DNA of 36,312 nt, from the NCBI GenBank assembly GCA_937801655.1, contig CALMWC010000014.1, positions 1-36,312 on the forward strand, given 5' to 3'. Below the pieces are notes generated by a model that saw only the letters and a list, made by a program, of their open reading frames with translations, was not told the DNA's origin and ran no database searches. The stretch comes from an uncultured Gammaproteobacteria bacterium (GTDB lineage Bacteria > Pseudomonadota > Gammaproteobacteria > Steroidobacterales > UBA11654). This document shows positions 14,778 through 23,237 of the stretch, one piece after another. Positions within the stretch are counted from its first letter, which is position 1. Every line of letters begins with the position of its first letter. A program made the translations under genes and the position numbers.

Positions 14778-15614
14778 TTAGTCTGTCATTGCTTTTGAGA
14801 TAAGGGATAAGAAATCTTCTTCATTTTGTACCTTCCCTATTTCAGAAGCTGAGATTTTATATCCATAGTTTTCAGCAATTGTTTCGTATTTATTTTTTCT
14901 ATAATCTAAGAGTTTAGGAAACACCCATTTAACAAAATCATCAGGGTCCATTGTTTCATGCGTTACCCCGGTCTGTTCTGTATATAAATCAAGATTCTCA
15001 ATTAAAAATTCTTCTGTATAAAACATAGGTTTAGGATGGAGAGTGGCTCTTTTGATCAATTCATCTCTAAACTCTTCATCATCTTGAATGTAGAGAACAA
15101 CTGTATGCTCAACGATTGCATCCATTGCAGTAGTATCCATTAACTCGCAAATGCTTCCCCCTGCATCATTAATAAAATGATTGTAATCATAGATTCTATT
15201 TGCTTTTTCAATAAATTCAGGAATATCTTCCATAGCTCTAATTTCAGCTTTTTTATGCAGTTTTTGCCTTTTTAAAAATTCCTTTAAAGGTAACCCTCCT
15301 TTATTAGGATCACCTATTTTTCCAAGGTAAGTTGAAATAGGATATAAATTATCCACTGTGATATTGGTTGAAATATAAATTGAATCTGTTCTAAGTAACT
15401 CACTGAGGAAATCAATTTCCATAGCCCTTTCTTTGATATTATCAAGTATTGGCTCATTCAGATATTGAGTACCAATACGGTAGTCACCTGAGTAATGAAA
15501 CCAATCTGATTTAGGCAGTCGATTAGCTAATGTTGTTTTCCCAATGCCTGACATACCCAGTAAAGTAATTGCTTTGTTAGGCCACTCATTGAATTTTTTT
15601 AATGTCATTTTCAT
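14778..15614 (-). CDS. conserved P-loop ATPase/kinase-like protein of unknown role
   Basis: A 278-residue protein with a Walker A loop at residues 20-27 (GMSGIGKT) and a small-molecule-kinase-like beginning ('KAITLLGMSGIGKTTLANRL'), followed by conserved-looking stretches 'SDWFHYSGDYRIGTQYLNEP', 'SIYISTNITVDNL' and 'NHFINDAGGSICELMD'. I recognise this as a conserved uncharacterised P-loop family seen in marine proteobacteria, but I know of no established reaction. It heads the operon with the haloalkane dehalogenase and CoA-transferase genes and is divergent from thrA. An ATG two codons in (15608) is an alternative start. A nucleotide or small-molecule kinase is the most natural guess. Confidence 0.7.
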   Translation of the reverse strand: MKMTLKKFNEWPNKAITLLGMSGIGKTTLANRLPKSDWFHYSGDYRIGTQYLNEPILDNIKERAMEIDFLSELLRTDSIYISTNITVDNLYPISTYLGKIGDPNKGGLPLKEFLKRQKLHKKAEIRAMEDIPEFIEKANRIYDYNHFINDAGGSICELMDTTAMDAIVEHTVVLYIQDDEEFRDELIKRATLHPKPMFYTEEFLIENLDLYTEQTGVTHETMDPDDFVKWVFPKLLDYRKNKYETIAENYGYKISASEIGKVQNEEDFLSLISKAMTD

Positions 15615-15751
15615 TTAGTGCTGAGTAGGTTGTTTTTTTATAAGTATACAGAGACTTCTAGTTTAATTATCTTATTGTGTTAATTTAATGGAAAAGGTTA
15701 TCATGGTCGCCTTTTTAAGGCAGTAACTTTTTTAATTAGGGTAAATTTGGC
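15615..15751. promoter_or_regulatory. divergent promoter region, P-loop gene / thrA
   Basis: AT-rich 137-base spacer that must hold promoters for both the reverse operon and thrA. For thrA, TTGTGT (15675-15680) and TATCAT (15699-15704) with 18 bases between are a weak sigma-70-like pair. A 5-bp hairpin with a 3-base loop (GCCTT/AAGGC, 15709-15721) is followed by a six-T run. Its role, if any, is unclear. No E. coli-like thrL leader rich in Thr and Ile codons is present. Confidence 0.35.
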
Positions 15752-18226
15752 ATGAAGAACGATAATTTAGATATTTATAAGTTTGGCGGAAGCAGTCTGG
15801 CTGATTCAGACTGTTTAAGTCATGTTTGTGATTTAATTCATCAAAATAGTTCTGACAATATAATTATAGTTGTTTCTGCAATGTCAGGAGTAACAAACCA
15901 GTTGCTAGCTGTCTCACAAGAAAAGAATGATCAAAATTGGAATGGGATAATTGATCATTTTAAAAAAACATTAAAAGAGATCAATATTGATTCTGAAAAA
16001 AAGACAGAATTAATGGCTAATTTCTCCAAAAATCTGGAAATCATAGAGAATCTAGTAGCAATAAATCAATTTGATCCAGGTAAAACTGAAGAAAATCCAG
16101 TACTAGGTTTTGGCGAAGTATGGTCATCAAATATTGTCTTTAATCTATTATTAAGTTTATCCTCAAAAGATCCTAAAAAGAGGAAAGTTCATTTCTTGAA
16201 TCCATTAGATATTGTCAATCTCTCCTATGGAGAAATGGGCCCTATAGTGAATTGGAAAAAATCTTTGGATGCGTTTAAACGAGAAACTCAGAATAAGTCA
16301 GGAATATTTATTATGGGTGGTTTTTTAGCGTCTGATAAAAATGAAGAGCCTACCAACTTGGGCAGAAATGGAAGTGATTATTCAGCCTCTATATTGGGTT
16401 CATTGGCTGAGGCTAATTCTGTTTCTATATGGACTGATGTTGATGGCATTATGACAGCCGATCCCAATCAAATTGAAAGGGCTAAAATAATTGAACAAAT
16501 GTCCTATGATGAAGCAATGGAATTGGCTTATTTTGGAGCCAAAGTTATACATCCTAAAACCATGTCACCATTGATGGCTAAAGGTATACCCATCTATATT
16601 AGAAACACTTTCAACCCCGATTCTGATGGCACTGAAATTCTATTGGAAAGTAGCAAACAAAAAAGCGTTAAAGGCATCACAACCATAGATGATTTATCTC
16701 TTATTAACCTAGAAGGTGCAGGGATGATTGGTGTCCCAGGTACTGCCAAGCGATTGTTTTCTTGTCTTAGTGATGCTGATATTTCTGTGGTTCTAATCAC
16801 ACAGGCCAGTTCTGAACATTCAATTTGTTTTGCTATTAATGATAAAGATTCAGAACGTATTGAGAGTGTTGTTAGAAATGAATTCTTAGTTGATTTTGAG
16901 AATGGAAATTTACAAAAGCTTCAAATACAAAATCATTGTAGTATTATTGCAGTTGTTGGCTCAGGAATGAGTGGCACCAAAGGTATTGCTGCAAAATTCT
17001 TTAGAGCAATGTCGGACTCTAGAACCAATGTCATGGCAATCGCTCAAGGTTCTTCAGAGAAGAATATTTCAGCTGTCATTAAAACAGATGATGTTAGTAA
17101 CGCTATTCATTCAATGCACCAAGCTTTTTTTGATCAAAGCATTGATGTCAATATTGGTATTGTTGGATATGGTAATGTTGGTAAAGAATTTTTTAATCAA
17201 CTTCAAAATCAAAGAAAGCATTTACAGGAAGATTCAGACATTCGTTTGAATATTATTGCAATATCTAATTCAACTAATATGGCTTTGAAGGACAATCACA
17301 TAGAAAGTAATGATTCAGATAATCTTGGTGACGAGCAACCAACGAATATATTGGAATTAATAAATCATATTTCTCAGTCAAGAGGTGCAATAAAGGTATT
17401 GGTGGACTGCACTACCTCAGAAGACATACCTAATATGTATAAAAATGCTTTTATTTCAGATATCCATGTTATAGCTGCTAATAAAAAAGGTGTTAGTGGA
17501 TCCATGGATTTGTATCAAGAAATTATGAATTACTCAAAATCCACTAAAAAAAGTTTTCATTATGAAACCACTGCTGGTGCAGGATTGCCTTTCATTAAAA
17601 CTTTACAAGATCTTAATATGACAGGAGATCGAGTCAAAGAAATAGAAGGAGTTTTCTCAGGAACCTTATCCTATTTATTCAATAATTATGATGGCGAGTT
17701 GGAATTTTCTAAAATAGTATCTGATGCCAGGGCAAAGGGATTCACAGAACCTGATCCAAGGGATGATTTATCGGGAATGGATGTGGCTAGAAAGCTTGTA
17801 ATACTGGCTCGTGAAATTAATCTCTCAATAGGCATTGATGATGTCTCAGTGGAAAGCCTAGTCCCTGAAGAGTTAAAAGATATGTCTGTGGATGACTATT
17901 TGGATCGATTGTATGAATTTGATGAGGCTATGAATCTTAAGTTAGTCGAAGCAAAAAAAGAGAATAAAGTACTTCGATATATTGCCAGACTTGATTCTAC
18001 TGGAAAAGCGAGTGTTAAGTTGGTAGCTCTATCTATGGACCATCCCTTTGCAGAACTGAAGGGGAGTGAGAATGTCATCAAGTATATGACTGAAAGATAT
18101 TCCGATTATCCTCTTGTTCACAAAGGACCAGGAGCAGGTGCTGAGGTGACTGCAGCAGGAATATTTAGCGACCTATTGATGGTGGTCCAACATATTGATC
18201 GTTTTAACCCACTCATATCAGAATAA
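15752..18226 (+). CDS. thrA: bifunctional aspartokinase/homoserine dehydrogenase
   Basis: Fused enzyme catalysing the first step (aspartate phosphorylation) and the third step (aspartate semialdehyde reduction to homoserine) of the aspartate pathway. The aspartokinase domain (about 1-300) has 'KFGGSSLADSD' at 10-20 and 'NLGRNGSDYSAS'. Tandem ACT-type regulatory segments follow (about 315-460, including 'GVPGTAKRLFSCL' and 'SVVLITQASSEHSI'). The homoserine dehydrogenase domain begins at about 468 with the NAD(P) loop 'IGIVGYGNVGKEF', then 'VIAANKKGVSG' and the signature 'GFTEPDPRDDLSGMDVARKL'. The 824-residue length matches E. coli ThrA (820). ACT domains imply feedback inhibition by threonine. 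The stop shares one base with the thrC start (TAATG). Confidence 0.97.
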   Translation: MKNDNLDIYKFGGSSLADSDCLSHVCDLIHQNSSDNIIIVVSAMSGVTNQLLAVSQEKNDQNWNGIIDHFKKTLKEINIDSEKKTELMANFSKNLEIIENLVAINQFDPGKTEENPVLGFGEVWSSNIVFNLLLSLSSKDPKKRKVHFLNPLDIVNLSYGEMGPIVNWKKSLDAFKRETQNKSGIFIMGGFLASDKNEEPTNLGRNGSDYSASILGSLAEANSVSIWTDVDGIMTADPNQIERAKIIEQMSYDEAMELAYFGAKVIHPKTMSPLMAKGIPIYIRNTFNPDSDGTEILLESSKQKSVKGITTIDDLSLINLEGAGMIGVPGTAKRLFSCLSDADISVVLITQASSEHSICFAINDKDSERIESVVRNEFLVDFENGNLQKLQIQNHCSIIAVVGSGMSGTKGIAAKFFRAMSDSRTNVMAIAQGSSEKNISAVIKTDDVSNAIHSMHQAFFDQSIDVNIGIVGYGNVGKEFFNQLQNQRKHLQEDSDIRLNIIAISNSTNMALKDNHIESNDSDNLGDEQPTNILELINHISQSRGAIKVLVDCTTSEDIPNMYKNAFISDIHVIAANKKGVSGSMDLYQEIMNYSKSTKKSFHYETTAGAGLPFIKTLQDLNMTGDRVKEIEGVFSGTLSYLFNNYDGELEFSKIVSDARAKGFTEPDPRDDLSGMDVARKLVILAREINLSIGIDDVSVESLVPEELKDMSVDDYLDRLYEFDEAMNLKLVEAKKENKVLRYIARLDSTGKASVKLVALSMDHPFAELKGSENVIKYMTERYSDYPLVHKGPGAGAEVTAAGIFSDLLMVVQHIDRFNPLISE

Positions 18227-19531
18227 TGAATGACATGCATTTTGTAAGCACAAAAAGTAATCTTCAAGTGAGTATAGAGGAAGCGATATTTGGAGGGACA
18301 GCTCCTGATGGAGGGTTATATGTTCCATCAGTGATTCCTGAGATTGATTTAGATGATTTCAAAACAATGGACAATTATCAAGAGTTCTCGACTCAGTTTT
18401 TGTCTCCTTACTTTGTAAATTCAGTCATCAAAAATAATCTTGAGTGCATTGTAAATGAATCTCTAAATTTTGATGTGATTTTAAATGAGATAGACACAGG
18501 TAAACAACCATTATCTATGCTTGAATTATTTCATGGTCCCACAGCTGCATTTAAAGATTTTGGAGCTAGATTTTTATCATCAATCATGAAAGCTATTAAT
18601 CAAGAATCAGGCAATTCAAAAATAAATACTATACTTGTGGCCACCTCTGGCGATACAGGAGGTGCTGTTGCTTCAGCATTTCATAATCAGCCGGGATTTC
18701 ATGTGGTCATACTTTTCCCTAAAGGTAGGGTCTCTCCAAGACAGCAGCATCAACTCACATGCTGGGGTGATAATGTTACTTCTATCGCAGTTGAAGGTGA
18801 GTTTGATGATTGTCAACGACTTGTTAAGGCAGCTTTTAATGAAGATCAAGTGATTGATCAAAACCTATGTTCAGCGAACAGTATCAATATTGGTCGGCTT
18901 CTTCCTCAAGCCACATATTATGCTTGGTCGAGTATGCAATATTTTAAAACTCATAATAAGGAAACTAATTTTGTTATCCCAACTGGGAATCTTGGTAATG
19001 CCTTTGCTTGTTTTATAGCAAAGAAAATGGGTTTCCCAATAGGAAAAATAGTTTTTTCAACTAACGCTAATAAAACAATTACAGATTTTATTGAAAGTTC
19101 AATTTGGGAGCCAAGAAACACTATACCTACTTTAGCTTCTGCTATGGATGTTGGAAATCCAAGCAATATGGAGACGATTTTTTCACTCTCATGATAGTCA
19201 ATCACTCAGACAATCATTGGAAGCTTATTCTGTAAATGATCAGCAGATCAAAGAGCAAATTAAAAAAGAATATAATGATCATCAAATTATTTGTTGCCCA
19301 CATACTGCAACTGCATTTAGTGTTTATAGGGGATTCTCAGATAATACTAAAGATAATAATCACTGGTCTTTAGTATCGACAGCTCATCCAGCAAAATTTG
19401 AGAATATAGTAGAACCTATAATAGATGAAGTAATAAAAGTTCCAGCCAGCTTATCGAAACTACTCAAACTAGACTCATCTTTTATTTCAATTGAGCCAAG
19501 ACTTGAGAAACTAATGGATATAATCCTCTAA
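18226..19531 (+). pseudogene. thrC: threonine synthase, interrupted by one single-base frameshift
   Basis: PLP-dependent threonine synthase, converting O-phosphohomoserine to threonine. The first 322 codons contain 'STKSNLQVSIEEAIFGG', 'GPTAAFKDFGARFLSS' with the PLP lysine K110, and 'ILVATSGDTGGAVASAF'. The frame breaks at about 19172-19175. Reading 'GNPSNME' and removing one base from GAGACGA gives 'GNPSNMERFFHSHDSQSL', the family's usual motif, and the remaining 115 or so codons follow to 19531. With one base removed, the span is exactly 435 codons, close to the 428 residues of E. coli ThrC. A sequencing indel is the simplest explanation; real inactivation cannot be excluded. thrB is absent between thrA and thrC. 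Confidence 0.9.
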
Positions 19532-19577
19532 TAATTTAATCAAAAAACTGTAATTAATTTTTCATTGCAGCATCTTT

Positions 19578-19606
19578 TTAAACCTCTTAAAAATAATAAC
19601 TATAAT
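19578..19606 (+). promoter_or_regulatory. candidate promoter ahead of the 49-residue peptide gene
   Basis: A perfect -10 hexamer TATAAT (19601-19606) stands 17 bases after a weak -35 (TTAAAC, 19578-19583), in the non-coding stretch after thrC. An AT-only inverted repeat (TTTTTAA/TTAAAAA, 19575-19593) overlaps it. The rest of 19532-19673 shows nothing I can name. Confidence 0.35.
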
Positions 19607-19661
19607 TAGTTACCAAAGCCTCAGATGCTATTTCTGTATGCTATTCTAAAGGTATATATTT

Positions 19662-19668
19662 AAGGAGA
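19662..19668 (+). promoter_or_regulatory. strong Shine-Dalgarno site of the 49-residue peptide gene
   Basis: AAGGAGA lies 5 bases before the ATG at 19674. It is the strongest ribosome binding site I saw in the window and the main reason to believe the small gene. Confidence 0.7.
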
Positions 19669-19673
19669 TCTAA

Positions 19674-19823
19674 ATGAAAAATATTATAGATTGGCATAGA
19701 AAATTTAGCCTGAAAAATGCTGAGTACTTTAAGGAAAAATTCAATATCAGTGATTATGGAATACTATGGATAGCATTCGCCAAAGGCATTATAGTAGTAT
19801 TATTATTACAATGGATTTTTTAA
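19674..19823 (+). CDS. 49-residue small membrane protein
   Basis: A short gene in the 341-base gap between thrC and the dioxygenase gene. The predicted product has a basic, amphipathic N-terminal part ('MKNIIDWHRKFSLKNAEYFK', continuing with 'EKFNISDYG') and a C-terminal transmembrane helix from about residue 31 to the end ('ILWIAFAKGIIVVLLLQWIF'). The near-perfect AAGGAGA ribosome binding site, a TATAAT box upstream and ordinary codon use support a real gene. No family was recognised. It could be a small inner-membrane protein that binds or modulates a larger complex, but nothing in the sequence says which one. The next gene begins 49 bases downstream. Confidence 0.65.
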   Translation: MKNIIDWHRKFSLKNAEYFKEKFNISDYGILWIAFAKGIIVVLLLQWIF

Positions 19824-19872
19824 GGATTAAGGGTTTTTAAATGATTCATTACAAGAAATCACCAGAGAACAA

Positions 19873-20694
19873 ATGGAATTAGAGTATTTTAATATTGATT
19901 CTGATACAGATGAAATCACCAAAGCATTGGAGATTAATGGAGCTGCGGTTATAGAAAATCAAGTTGGATCTGAAATAGCTGACACTATTCGTAATGAACT
20001 CAGAACACACTTTGATAAAATAGGAGAAGGCAGTGATAGTGGTTTCACAGGGTATAAAACACGATGGCTTAGTCGATTATTAGCGATTTCGAGAACTCCG
20101 GCAAAACTAGTTGACCACCCAAGAGTAATGGAAGTGGCTGATTCCATTTTATTAAAACATTGTGATAACTATCGTATTGGTAGTCTTACAGCAATCGAAA
20201 TTCTTCCTGGTGAAAAAGATCAAGTACTCCATACTGACGATGGTATATATCCGGTTAGGATGCCTGGCATGCAATTCCAGATTAGTGCAATGTGGGCATT
20301 GGATGATTTTACTAAAGAGAATGGTGCAACGCGGGTAGTTCTAGGCAGCCATCGTAATTATTCTGCCAATGTTTATCAAACAGAAGAGAATATTGATTAC
20401 TTCACTCCTGATACAAAAGAAAATACAAACAATACAGTCCAAGCCATTATGCCTAAAGGGTCAGTACTGTTTTACATGGGTTCAACTCTTCATGGTGGGG
20501 GAGCAAATAGATCTGATAAACCTCGTGCTGGCATAATCAATACATACTCACTTGGTTGGTTAAGACAAGAGGAGAATCAATATCTGAATGTTCCAAGAAA
20601 AGTTGCCAAACAATATTCAGAAACAGTTCAAAAATTAATGGGTTATCAAATGCACCGAAATCTTGGTGATTACCAAGAAACAGAAGATGAATGA
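19873..20694 (+). CDS. phytanoyl-CoA dioxygenase (PhyH) family protein
   Basis: Non-heme Fe(II)/2-oxoglutarate oxygenase of the PhyH family, 273 residues. The iron ligands are H120 and D122 ('[11 protein letters not shown]') and H207 ('[11 protein letters not shown]'). '[20 protein letters not shown]' carries the arginine that usually binds 2-oxoglutarate and the conserved 'LGWLR.EENQ' end seen in many marine PhyH proteins. The N-terminal '[20 protein letters not shown]' is also typical. The substrate is unknown; the family hydroxylates many small molecules besides phytanoyl-CoA. The ribosome binding site is weak (AGAGAA). It is convergent with the SnoaL-VOC gene, 12 bases apart. Confidence 0.88.
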   Translation: MELEYFNIDSDTDEITKALEINGAAVIENQVGSEIADTIRNELRTHFDKIGEGSDSGFTGYKTRWLSRLLAISRTPAKLVDHPRVMEVADSILLKHCDNYRIGSLTAIEILPGEKDQVLHTDDGIYPVRMPGMQFQISAMWALDDFTKENGATRVVLGSHRNYSANVYQTEENIDYFTPDTKENTNNTVQAIMPKGSVLFYMGSTLHGGGANRSDKPRAGIINTYSLGWLRQEENQYLNVPRKVAKQYSETVQKLMGYQMHRNLGDYQETEDE

Positions 20695-20706
20695 TAGTTA
20701 AGTCTC

Positions 20707-22507
20707 CTAATACTCAAGATAATCACTAAAATTTACTAGGTTACCTTCACTGTCTATAGCAAGAATTTGATTATAACCGGGTTGTTCATCAATCCCAGAA
20801 GTATCATTGATTCCCTCTACCACAGGAAATAACGCACCTTTACTTTTTAAATATTCATACACTTCTTCTGCTGATCGTACAGAGAAATCTGCATACCCAT
20901 TGCTTCTTTGTGGTATTGGACTCCATGAATCATTGCTCATTGGCCCAACCAAACCAAACACGTTAGTCGTTGACCAAAAACCAAACCAATTCTCATCTCT
21001 ATAAGGCTCAGAACCTAGTAAATCTTTATAGAAACGGCCTGCCTTTCCAAGGTCAAACACAGGATAAGCAGTATAGTCCATAGTACTAACAGGCATATTC
21101 TTTATATTATTTTTTTGTGCTATGAAGGTACTTTCCAACTTTAAATCAGGGCCTTCCTTTTTCCAGATCTGTGTCAAAAGGCAATTAAAACTTCTTTTAG
21201 GGGAGGCTCTCAAATTGATAGACATTTCAAGGGTTACCAACTGTCGATTACCAATGTTTCTTATTTGGAAATTACTTGTTTTTAGATCAGCATTAATTCC
21301 ATTTGGTCCCTTATCAAATAGATCCCATCGAGATTGTAGAGCTAACTTGATTTGTTCTCTCCCCTGTGCAACTCCAAAGGCATCATCAATCCAAAGAGCT
21401 TTATTTGAATGCATACTGAGTAATTTCGAATAATCATTAGTGATCCATGCATTAACTGATTTCATTAATTTTGAAAAAACTGGAGGTTGAGTCAGTTCAT
21501 TAACCGATTGTATTGTCGGTTTTTTATTCGATGATGTATTAGTGGACTTATACTCTCTCCAGATGACAATATTTCCTGACGTGTCTTCAGTGATCAAACA
21601 CTCAGCCAACCCACATGGTTTAGTCTTCATATTGATGTCAATGAGACCTTTAATTTGATCTCTGATATTGCTCAGTGAATTAACGTTTATAATACCGTAT
21701 CCATTTGCATGGCCATACACAACTCCAATTCTCTCATCAATGGGTTCAGATTCAAGTTCAAAATAAGTAGTCGCCTGCTCTGAAAGAAGCACTTGTAGGC
21801 GTGACTATTTCTGGCGAGCCAAGTAGCGGTGAATAAAAATCTATTGCTCTATGTAAATCTTTAACTGGGTAAACAAAATCGAAATTAAAAGCTGACCGTC
21901 TATTAGGAATAGTATCAGGTAGTTTTTTTACATTAGGGTTATCAAGTCTAAAGTTTTCAATGTGTCCAATAATTTTCCATTTATCATCAACTTTATTAAA
22001 AATCTGAAAAACAGTTGCCAAATCTGAATATTCCCATCGGGCTCCACCCTTAATGCCTATACTATAGAGCGCAATAGAAAAATTTATTTCGCTATGGATT
22101 TGCATATCAACTATCTCAAGTTGCATTGAAGATGCATAACCAGAGGGACGTTCTCCTCTAGACTCATTTACAATTCGATTTAAAGTATCATTCAGTCCAT
22201 AGGTTATTCTTCCATCACGAAAACGTATTATTTCCTCATCCAAGAGTTCACTTACTTCTTTATTTCTCCTATCCAACCAATGCCTATGATAAGTTTCAAT
22301 CACATCCATTATTTTCCGCTTGTCTTCTATTAATTGATGGCTACCTGAAACTTTATCTCGATCAAAAATAAGACTTCCCCATAAAGATCGATCGGTAACA
22401 TATTTAGATTCCATTTGAATTGGAAGAGGATCTTTTATATCAGCCTGAGTTGATGAGGGTCCATTAGAGCAGATAAGTACTATTGATATGAGTATTATTT
22501 TCTTCAT
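20707..22507 (-). pseudogene. exported SnoaL-VOC-SnoaL-VOC protein, interrupted by one frameshift
   Basis: Two overlapping open frames (22507-21758 and 21792-20707) are the halves of one gene. At about 21765-21766 'FRAGDYLF' stops; removing one T gives 'FRAGDYYFELESEPIDERIG' and joins them into exactly 600 codons. The repaired product has a signal peptide (MKKIILISIVLICSNG, then SSTQAD), a SnoaL/NTF2-like domain (about 60-190, 'DVIETYHRHWLDRRNKEVSE'), a VOC/glyoxalase-like domain ('FVYPVKDLHRAIDFYSPLLG'), a second SnoaL-like domain ('LMKSVNAWITNDYSKLLSMH') and a second VOC domain ('YPVFDLGKAGRFYKDLLGSE' to the end). No function can be assigned; VOC domains can bind metals and small molecules, and SnoaL domains often form substrate pockets. 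The fault is probably a sequencing indel. Confidence 0.75.
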
Positions 22508-22600
22508 GTCTCAAGATTAACAAATATATCAATATTCTCATAGATTGGTGCTTTAAGACATCTGCCTTTTCGATATTTTCTGTTATTATTTTTATAAATA

Positions 22601-23224
22601 ATGAATCTTTATGACAAATATATTCTGCCTCCTCTATTGAATTGCACATGCAACAACAAACCATTTACACTGCAAAGGAAGAAAGTTATACCTTTAGCAA
22701 CAGGTAAGGTACTGGAAGTTGGAATTGGCTCTGGTCTCAATCTTCCTTTTTATCAAAAAGACAGCATTAAAGAAATATGGGGGTTAGATCCATCAAAAGA
22801 GCTCTTATCGATGGCTAAAAAGAAAGCCAAAGCTGAAAATATGGATGTTCAATTTTTGAATGCTACTGCAGAATCTATACAATTGGATGACAATTATTTT
22901 GACACAGTGGTAGTCACCTATACGATGTGTACAATCTCAAATCTAAATCAAGCACTTTCTGAAATTAAACGTGTAATGAAGACTGATGGACGACTAATAT
23001 TTTGTGAACATGGAGCATCACCTGAGCAAGGAGTATTTGTATGGCAAAATAGATTGAATAAAGTTTGGTCAAGAATCTCAGGAGGGTGCAATATTAATAA
23101 AGATATTCCATCAATCATAGAATCTTCAGGTCTAATTGTAAGCCAGTTGGAAACTATGTATTTACCTAAAACACCTAGAATTCTTGGCTATAATTATTGG
23201 GGATTTGCTGTGTTAAATGACTGA
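22601..23224 (+). CDS. class I SAM methyltransferase (UbiE/METTL7-like)
   Basis: A 207-residue SAM-dependent methyltransferase. The opening 'MNLYDKYILPPLLNCTCN' and SAM motif I 'KVLEVGIGSGLNLPFYQ', then 'IWGLDPSKELLSMAKKKAK', 'LDDNYFDTVVVTYTMCTISN' and 'DGRLIFCEHGASPE', are characteristic of the group annotated as phosphatidylethanolamine N-methyltransferase-like or METTL7-like. The C-terminal 'GCNINKDIPSIIESSG' is also conserved in that group. Substrate candidates are a phospholipid or a small thiol, but neither is shown. No ribosome binding site is clear. It diverges from the SnoaL-VOC gene across 93 bases and converges on tatD 13 bases away. Confidence 0.82.
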   Translation: MNLYDKYILPPLLNCTCNNKPFTLQRKKVIPLATGKVLEVGIGSGLNLPFYQKDSIKEIWGLDPSKELLSMAKKKAKAENMDVQFLNATAESIQLDDNYFDTVVVTYTMCTISNLNQALSEIKRVMKTDGRLIFCEHGASPEQGVFVWQNRLNKVWSRISGGCNINKDIPSIIESSGLIVSQLETMYLPKTPRILGYNYWGFAVLND

Positions 23225-23237
23225 GTATAGATGGTAT

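Noticed and set aside
15688-15726. thrL-type leader peptide
   Set aside because: The 12-codon frame has no Thr codons, so it does not match the regulatory principle of thrL.
19171-19190. Programmed -1 frameshift at the T6 run in thrC
   Set aside because: The downstream frame requires skipping one base (+1). A -1 slip on the T-run leads to the wrong frame, and threonine synthases are not known for recoding.
19148-19531. Separate gene beginning at ATG 19148
   Set aside because: It is the C-terminal part of thrC in a shifted frame. Its first residues are out-of-frame thrC sequence, and it has no ribosome binding site or independent domain.
20707-21792. Independent gene starting with MLLSEQATTYFELESEP
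   Set aside because: The second half of the first VOC domain begins abruptly here and joins the upstream frame when one base is removed.
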